Shown here one piece after another: positions 45,172 through 48,905 of a stretch of DNA of 48,905 nucleotides. A program made the translations under genes and the position numbers. A model generated the notes under the pieces. The model saw nothing but the letters and a program-made list of their open reading frames with translations, was not told the origin of the DNA and ran no database searches. Position 1 is the stretch's first letter; each line of letters begins with the position of its first letter. Source of the stretch: Flaviflexus sp. (lineage in GTDB: Bacteria > Actinomycetota > Actinomycetes > Actinomycetales > Actinomycetaceae); contig JAUNVM010000017.1 of assembly GCA_030537635.1 (NCBI GenBank), forward strand, positions 1-48,905, written 5' to 3'.

Positions 45172-45244
45172 AGCCACCTGTGGGAATCGAACCCACGACC
45201 TATTCATTACGAGTGAATCGCTCTGCCGACTGAGCTAAGGTGGC
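45172..45244 (-). tRNA. tRNA-Thr (anticodon CGT)
   Basis: Acceptor GCCACCT / AGGTGGC; D-arm GCTCAGTCGGCAGAGC; anticodon stem ATTCA/TGAAT with loop CTCGTAA giving CGT; T-arm GTGGG-TTCGATT-CCCAC. CCA not encoded. It reads ACG codons. Confidence 0.95.
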
Positions 45245-45300
45245 ACGACAGCAGAACAGAGTCTAACAAAGCCGTTTACGCATTGCCAACATCGCTTCTA

Positions 45301-45334
45301 TGAGCCCGGGCACGGGTCTGCCGGCCCGGGCTCA
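45301..45334 (-). terminator. hairpin after Tap-type peptidase gene
   Basis: 11-bp perfect stem TGAGCCCGGGC / GCCCGGGCTCA with a 12-base loop, starting 8 bases after the stop codon. The tail is poor in T. Confidence 0.6.
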
Positions 45335-45341
45335 CCACCGA

Positions 45342-47000
45342 TTAGTTCTCCGAACTCTCCTCATCGCCCGCCGGCTCATCGCCGCCGGACTCACCATCAT
45401 CGAACTCATTGTCGGCGCTCGAGGCCGGGCAGGTCAGGCCCTCGTCCGGAAGCACGCCTCGAATAAAGAAGTCGTCGAGGGCGGCGGTCACGCAGTCGGA
45501 GCGGTTGTAGGCGGTGTGGCCCTCACCCTCCCAGGTGACAAGGTGACCGTTGTCCAGCTGCTTGGCCATATTCACCGCGGACTCGTAGGGGGTGGCCGGG
45601 TCCCCGGAGGTACCGACGACGATGATGGGGGCGGAACCGGGAGCGGTGAACGGTCCCGGCACCTTATCGGCATGGTAGGGCCATTCGGAACAGAAATACT
45701 CCGAGCCCTGGAAGAACGGGGCGAAGGTGGGGGCGTCCTTCTCCAGCTGCTTATCCGCCTTTTCCCAGGCCGCCTCGTCGGTGTCCTTCGGATAGTCGAC
45801 ACAGTTGATGGCCCAGCGGGCCTCAAGCGAGTTGTCGAGGAAGGCCCCGGTCTCGGTGTCCCGGGAGATCATGAGATCGCCCATGTACTGCAGGAGCGTG
45901 CCGTCGTTGTTGACAATCGCCAAGCGGAGCCCCTCGGTGAGGTACTGCCACGAGGAATCGTCGTAGAGGGGGATGGCGATGCCGGTGTAGAACATGGCCT
46001 GGGTGAGCGGCCGGTCCGGATCATTCGTCGGCAGCGGATTATCCAGCGAGTCCTCGATGGCGGAGCGCAGGGAGGCGAGTGCCTCATCAACCGTGTCTCC
46101 CTCGAGCGGGCAGTTCCCTTCATCCAAACAGTACTGGGTGTAGGCACGGAGCGCCTTTTCAAAACCAACCGCCTGGAAGTGATTGGACTCCAGGGCATCC
46201 AACTCGGGATCGATCGCGCCGTCGAGCACCATGCGCCCAACGTTGGCCGGGAAGAGATCAGCGTACTGGGCGCCCAGGTGGGTGCCGTAGGAGAAGCCAA
46301 AGTAGTCCAGCTTGGGGCGGTCCATGGCGGCCCGAATAACATCCATGTCCTTGGCCGCACTGATCGTGCCCATGTACTTCAGCGCCTCACCGGTCTCGGC
46401 CTTGCAGCCGGCAATCGCGCGCTTGGCATCCGCCTTGGCCCGCAGATCGCCCTCCTCGGTGTCCGGATAGGAGGCGTCAACGATCTCGCCCAGCTCCTCA
46501 TCCGGCAGGCAGTCGATAGGGGCGGACAAGCCAACCCCGCGCGGATCGAAGCCGATAATGTCGTAGGCCTGGAGGAGATTCGCCGAGAAGTAGCTCTTCG
46601 CACTTTCCGCGACATCGCGTCCCGAGGAACCCGGGCCGCCGGGATTGACGAGGAGCGGGCCGAGGGAATCCCCCGTTGCCGGCGAACGCTTGAGGGCGAT
46701 CTCGATGGTCTCACCCTCCGGATCCTCGTAATTGAGGGGCACCTCGAGGGTGGCACAGCTGATCGCCTCCGACTCGGAATCCTCGCAGTCGCCCCACGTA
46801 AGTTCTTGTTCATAGAAGCGCTCGAGTCCCGCCGGAACCGGTGGCATCGCCTCCTCCTGATCCTCCCGATCCGCAGCGGCCGGAGCGTCACTGGTGGACG
46901 GAGAATGGGTGGCCGGGATTTCCTCCCCGGGCACAGAAGGGGTGCAGGCGCCAAGAAGGGCTAGTCCGGCACCGAGGGCAAGAACGCGCGTAGTTTTCAC
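45342..47000 (-). CDS. secreted alpha/beta-hydrolase lipoprotein, tripeptidyl aminopeptidase (Tap) type
   Basis: Probably releases short peptides from the N-terminus of extracellular peptides. The 552 residues have lipobox LGAC (Cys19), an acidic linker, oxyanion-loop NPGGPGSSG, the FDPRGVGLS loop, nucleophile Ser237 in GFSYGT, the late catalytic Asp in TSGDPATP (about 468) and His in GEGHTAYN (about 496). A C-terminal TAP-like domain with disulfide-type Cys is present, and the protein ends in an acidic Glu/Asp/Ser-rich tail. Start GTG 47000 has TACGGT 6 bases upstream and no ribosome binding site. It may feed peptides to uptake systems such as the importer at 33982-39199; that link is inference. 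Confidence 0.92.
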   Translation of the reverse strand: MKTTRVLALGAGLALLGACTPSVPGEEIPATHSPSTSDAPAAADREDQEEAMPPVPAGLERFYEQELTWGDCEDSESEAISCATLEVPLNYEDPEGETIEIALKRSPATGDSLGPLLVNPGGPGSSGRDVAESAKSYFSANLLQAYDIIGFDPRGVGLSAPIDCLPDEELGEIVDASYPDTEEGDLRAKADAKRAIAGCKAETGEALKYMGTISAAKDMDVIRAAMDRPKLDYFGFSYGTHLGAQYADLFPANVGRMVLDGAIDPELDALESNHFQAVGFEKALRAYTQYCLDEGNCPLEGDTVDEALASLRSAIEDSLDNPLPTNDPDRPLTQAMFYTGIAIPLYDDSSWQYLTEGLRLAIVNNDGTLLQYMGDLMISRDTETGAFLDNSLEARWAINCVDYPKDTDEAAWEKADKQLEKDAPTFAPFFQGSEYFCSEWPYHADKVPGPFTAPGSAPIIVVGTSGDPATPYESAVNMAKQLDNGHLVTWEGEGHTAYNRSDCVTAALDDFFIRGVLPDEGLTCPASSADNEFDDGESGGDEPAGDEESSEN

Positions 47001-47006
47001 GCCCTA

Positions 47007-47012
47007 ACCGTA
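47007..47012 (-). promoter_or_regulatory. -10-like TACGGT, leaderless arrangement at the peptidase gene
   Basis: TACGGT on the minus strand, 6 bases before the GTG start; no Shine-Dalgarno sequence. Confidence 0.45.
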
Positions 47013-47090
47013 AGCCAGGCACAGCCCTCGACGCCACCGATTCAATCGAGTTTGGGGAGGGCTTCCCGTCTCGTGGGACCGGGGACGCGG

Positions 47091-48239
47091 CTAGGTCTGA
47101 CGCAGCCCGACCAGCAGCCCCTCGAGGGTGAGGAGCTCGTTGGCATTGCCGGCAAGGCGCTCGCGGGCCAGGGTAATGGCATCCATCCGAGCCATGGTCT
47201 GCCGGGCGGAGGAGGCGGCGGCAATCTGCTCGATCTCACGCTGCAGATCGGCATTAACCACATCGATTCCGGCGTCGAGCTGGGTGAGGAGGATGTCGCG
47301 CTGTAGGGCGAGCAGGTCGATAAGTTGCCGATCCAGCGCATCGTGCAGGGCGCGCCGCTTCTTTTGCGCCTCGCCCTTTTCCAGGGCCTTCTCCTGGCTG
47401 CGCAGCTTGGGCGGCAACGGCTCATCTTCCGGCATGCCGAGGCTGCGGCGCAGCTTGCGCTTTTCTTCCTCGATATCGGTGCTCATAGCATCCTGGGAGG
47501 CGGTCTTGGCGACCTCGTGTAGCTCCTTGGCCGCATACACGGCATCGGGTGTTGAGCGAATCCCCAGCACCGCGCGCAGGCAGCGGTCGCGCTGGGCGCG
47601 AACCTCGGGGTCGGTGGCGAGCGCTTGCGCCCGGCCAATGTGGGATTGGGCCACCCGGGCGGCGATGTGCGCCATCCGCTCATCCGCACCCCGGCGCACG
47701 AGAAGCTCGGCCACCGCGTCGGCGGGCGGGATGACGAGGTTGAGATGACGGCAGCGTGACCGAATGGTGATAAGCACGTCCTGCGGGGAGGACGTGGAGA
47801 GGATCCACACGGTGCGCGGCGGGGGCTCCTCAATCGACTTGAGCAGGACATTGGTGGTGCGTTCGAGCATCCGATCGGCCTGCTCGACGATGACGACCCG
47901 CCACTGCCCGACGGTGGGCTGGGCCTGGGCGCGCGGAATCATGGCGCGCACCGTCTCCATGGGAATGACACTGCCCTCGGCGGACAGGTATTCAACATCA
48001 GGGTGGGACTTGGCCATCACCGTCGAACATCCGGCGCACTGTCCGCAGCCCACCTCGTCCCCAGTGCACTGAAGGGCGGCCGCGAAGGCGCGGGCGGCTA
48101 CCGTGCGGCCCGATCCGGGCGGGCCGGTGATGAGCCAGGCGTGGGACATGGCGGCGCCACCGGTGTGAGCGTCCTCAGCCGCAGCCTTGATCGCGGCAAT
48201 CGCGCGATCCTGGCCAACGAGATCATCGAACACACTCAT
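47091..48239 (-). CDS. holB: DNA polymerase III subunit delta' (clamp loader)
   Basis: Clamp-loader subunit that works with DnaX and delta to place the sliding clamp. Start set at ATG 48239 (382 residues) because it overlaps the tmk stop by ATGA; the longer upstream frame is the shadow of tmk. Contains GPPGSGRT (P-loop-like), a Cys-rich zinc site (CTGDEVGCGQCAGC), VIVEQADRM, LLKSIEEPPP and the sensor-like TIRSRCRHL. The C-terminal third (about 240-382) is helical and lysine-rich, longer than in enterobacteria, as is common in actinobacteria. Confidence 0.94.
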   Translation of the reverse strand: MSVFDDLVGQDRAIAAIKAAAEDAHTGGAAMSHAWLITGPPGSGRTVAARAFAAALQCTGDEVGCGQCAGCSTVMAKSHPDVEYLSAEGSVIPMETVRAMIPRAQAQPTVGQWRVVIVEQADRMLERTTNVLLKSIEEPPPRTVWILSTSSPQDVLITIRSRCRHLNLVIPPADAVAELLVRRGADERMAHIAARVAQSHIGRAQALATDPEVRAQRDRCLRAVLGIRSTPDAVYAAKELHEVAKTASQDAMSTDIEEEKRKLRRSLGMPEDEPLPPKLRSQEKALEKGEAQKKRRALHDALDRQLIDLLALQRDILLTQLDAGIDVVNADLQREIEQIAAASSARQTMARMDAITLARERLAGNANELLTLEGLLVGLRQT

Positions 48240-48844
48240 GGTGTAAGCATACGGGCGATCCCGCCGTAAATATCGGCGGCGATCTCCTCCGCGGGCCGTT
48301 CCCCGTCGATGACGACGAAGCGGTCGGGTTCGGCGGCGATGAGGGCACGGTACTGTTCGCGCACCCGGCGCTGGAAATCGACGCCCTCGCTCTCGAGGCG
48401 GTCGTGTTCCCCTCGCATCCGCTCCAGGCCGGCCTCGGCCGACACGTCGAGGTAGAAGGTGCGGTCGGGAACGAGACCCCCGGTCGCCCACGCGTTGAGC
48501 CGGGCGACCTCCTCGGTGCCGAGACTGCGAGCCGCACCCTGGTAGGCGATGGAGGAATCGTAGTAGCGGTCGGACAGCACGATGGCCCCGCGCTTGAGGG
48601 CCGGCAGGATGTGGGTGTCAACGTGGTGGGAGCGGTCGGCGGCGAAAAGCAGCGCCTCGGTTCGCCCCGACAGGTGCTCCCCGTGCAGGAGGACCCGGCG
48701 AATCTCCCGGCCCACGGGCGTGCCGCCGGGCTCGCGGCCGAGAACCACCTCGTGCCCATCGGCCCGTAGGGCCTTCGCCACGAGCTCGATCTGGGTGGAC
48801 TTTCCCGAGCCATCCCCGCCCTCGAAGGTGATGAAGAGGCTCAT
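48236..48844 (-). CDS. tmk: thymidylate kinase
   Basis: Phosphorylates dTMP to dTDP. The 202 residues carry the P-loop FEGGDGSGKSTQ (8-19), REPGGTPVG, the DRYYDSSIAYQGAAR motif with the conserved Asp-Arg, and a lid region. Length is usual. The ATG overlaps the upstream topA stop by 4 bases and the tmk stop overlaps holB by 4 bases, making a compact topA-tmk-holB operon. Confidence 0.96.
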   Translation of the reverse strand: MSLFITFEGGDGSGKSTQIELVAKALRADGHEVVLGREPGGTPVGREIRRVLLHGEHLSGRTEALLFAADRSHHVDTHILPALKRGAIVLSDRYYDSSIAYQGAARSLGTEEVARLNAWATGGLVPDRTFYLDVSAEAGLERMRGEHDRLESEGVDFQRRVREQYRALIAAEPDRFVVIDGERPAEEIAADIYGGIARMLTP

Positions 48845-48905
48845 GAGTCCTTCTTCGCCGCCGCCTTCGTCGCTGAAGTCTTCGCGGCCGTGGTCTTCTT
48901 GGCGG
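48841..48905 (-). CDS. topA: C-terminal end of DNA topoisomerase I, partial
   Basis: Only the last 20 or so codons are inside the window, reading AKKTTAAKTSATKAAAKKDS and TGA at 48841-48843. A Lys/Ala/Thr-rich tail is characteristic of actinobacterial TopA, and topA immediately upstream of tmk and holB is a frequent actinobacterial order. The catalytic domains lie outside the window, so identification rests on the tail and context. A histone-like Lys/Ala-rich tail could be an alternative. Confidence 0.7.
   Translation of the reverse strand, partial: AKKTTAAKTSATKAAAKKDS

Noticed and set aside
45300..46964. Plus-strand 554-codon frame opposite the Tap-type peptidase
   Set aside because: The minus strand has a lipobox and a full catalytic triad; the antisense protein is Arg/Gly/Val-rich without domains.
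48240..48491. Upstream extension of the holB frame
   Set aside because: Overlaps tmk entirely and is Arg-rich; ATG 48239 couples to the tmk stop.

Overview
The window comes from a high-GC Gram-positive bacterium (Actinomycetota). Evidence for this is the strong G/C third-position bias, CarD, the senX3-regX3 pair downstream of gpmA, a shared MsiK-type sugar ATPase next to a DUF4032 gene, the dnaX-recR-lysC-asd order and a topA-tmk-holB operon. The small PTS gene, the SpaA-type surface protein and the secreted Tap-type peptidase would suit Actinomycetaceae, but the family cannot be fixed from the sequence alone. Three tRNA genes (Thr-TGT, Ser-GGA, Thr-CGT) and a 4.5S SRP RNA are present. No CRISPR array, insertion sequence, prophage or replication origin was seen.

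Layout. 1-2396: 3'-truncated surface protein with two SpaA-like repeats and a Pro-Thr-Asp stalk. 2969-6154: tRNA-Thr, a DsbA-like oxidoreductase, a small membrane protein and a membrane Ser/Thr kinase. 6605-9027: MsiK-like ATPase plus a kinase-like DUF4032 protein. 9218-14948: dnaX, recR, lysC and asd. 15083-15405: SRP RNA and tRNA-Ser with its terminator. 15623-20930: a LytR_C protein facing a tightly overlapped operon cysS-rlmB-unknown-LCP. 21106-24267: an MFS gene on the opposite strand, then carD-ispD-ispF. 24422-28314: a lipoprotein, regX3, senX3, gpmA and a small membrane protein. 28362-33728: a GNAT-AroD fusion, an AGCS amino-acid symporter, a pyrimidine-dimer glycosylase, a GH20 hexosaminidase and a methyltransferase. 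33982-39199: a complete peptide-type ABC importer with both ATPases fused. 39200-43057: accessory-looking DNA with decayed coding scars, two tandem paralogous membrane proteins, a pdxH-like remnant and a coiled-coil envelope protein. 43203-48905: PTS EIICB, tRNA-Thr, a Tap-type lipoprotein peptidase, then holB, tmk and the end of topA.

How the genes fit together. Much of the window is housekeeping: replication and repair (topA, tmk, holB, dnaX, recR), aspartate-family biosynthesis (lysC, asd), MEP isoprenoid synthesis (ispD, ispF) with the RNA-polymerase factor CarD, and tRNA/rRNA functions (cysS, rlmB). Around it are envelope genes (surface protein, LCP and LytR_C proteins, disulfide oxidoreductase, kinase, coiled-coil protein) and nutrient uptake (MsiK, PTS, AGCS, peptide importer, Tap peptidase, GH20).

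The most useful new observations are these. Ten or so genes carry a TANNNT hexamer 6-7 bases before a start codon without a clear ribosome binding site, which suggests leaderless mRNAs. Four 11-base GTT-repeats resembling a PHO box lie upstream of senX3. A GNAT domain is fused to type I dehydroquinase, with a strong internal ribosome binding site at the junction. An unrecognised tandem membrane-protein pair sits between decayed gene fragments.
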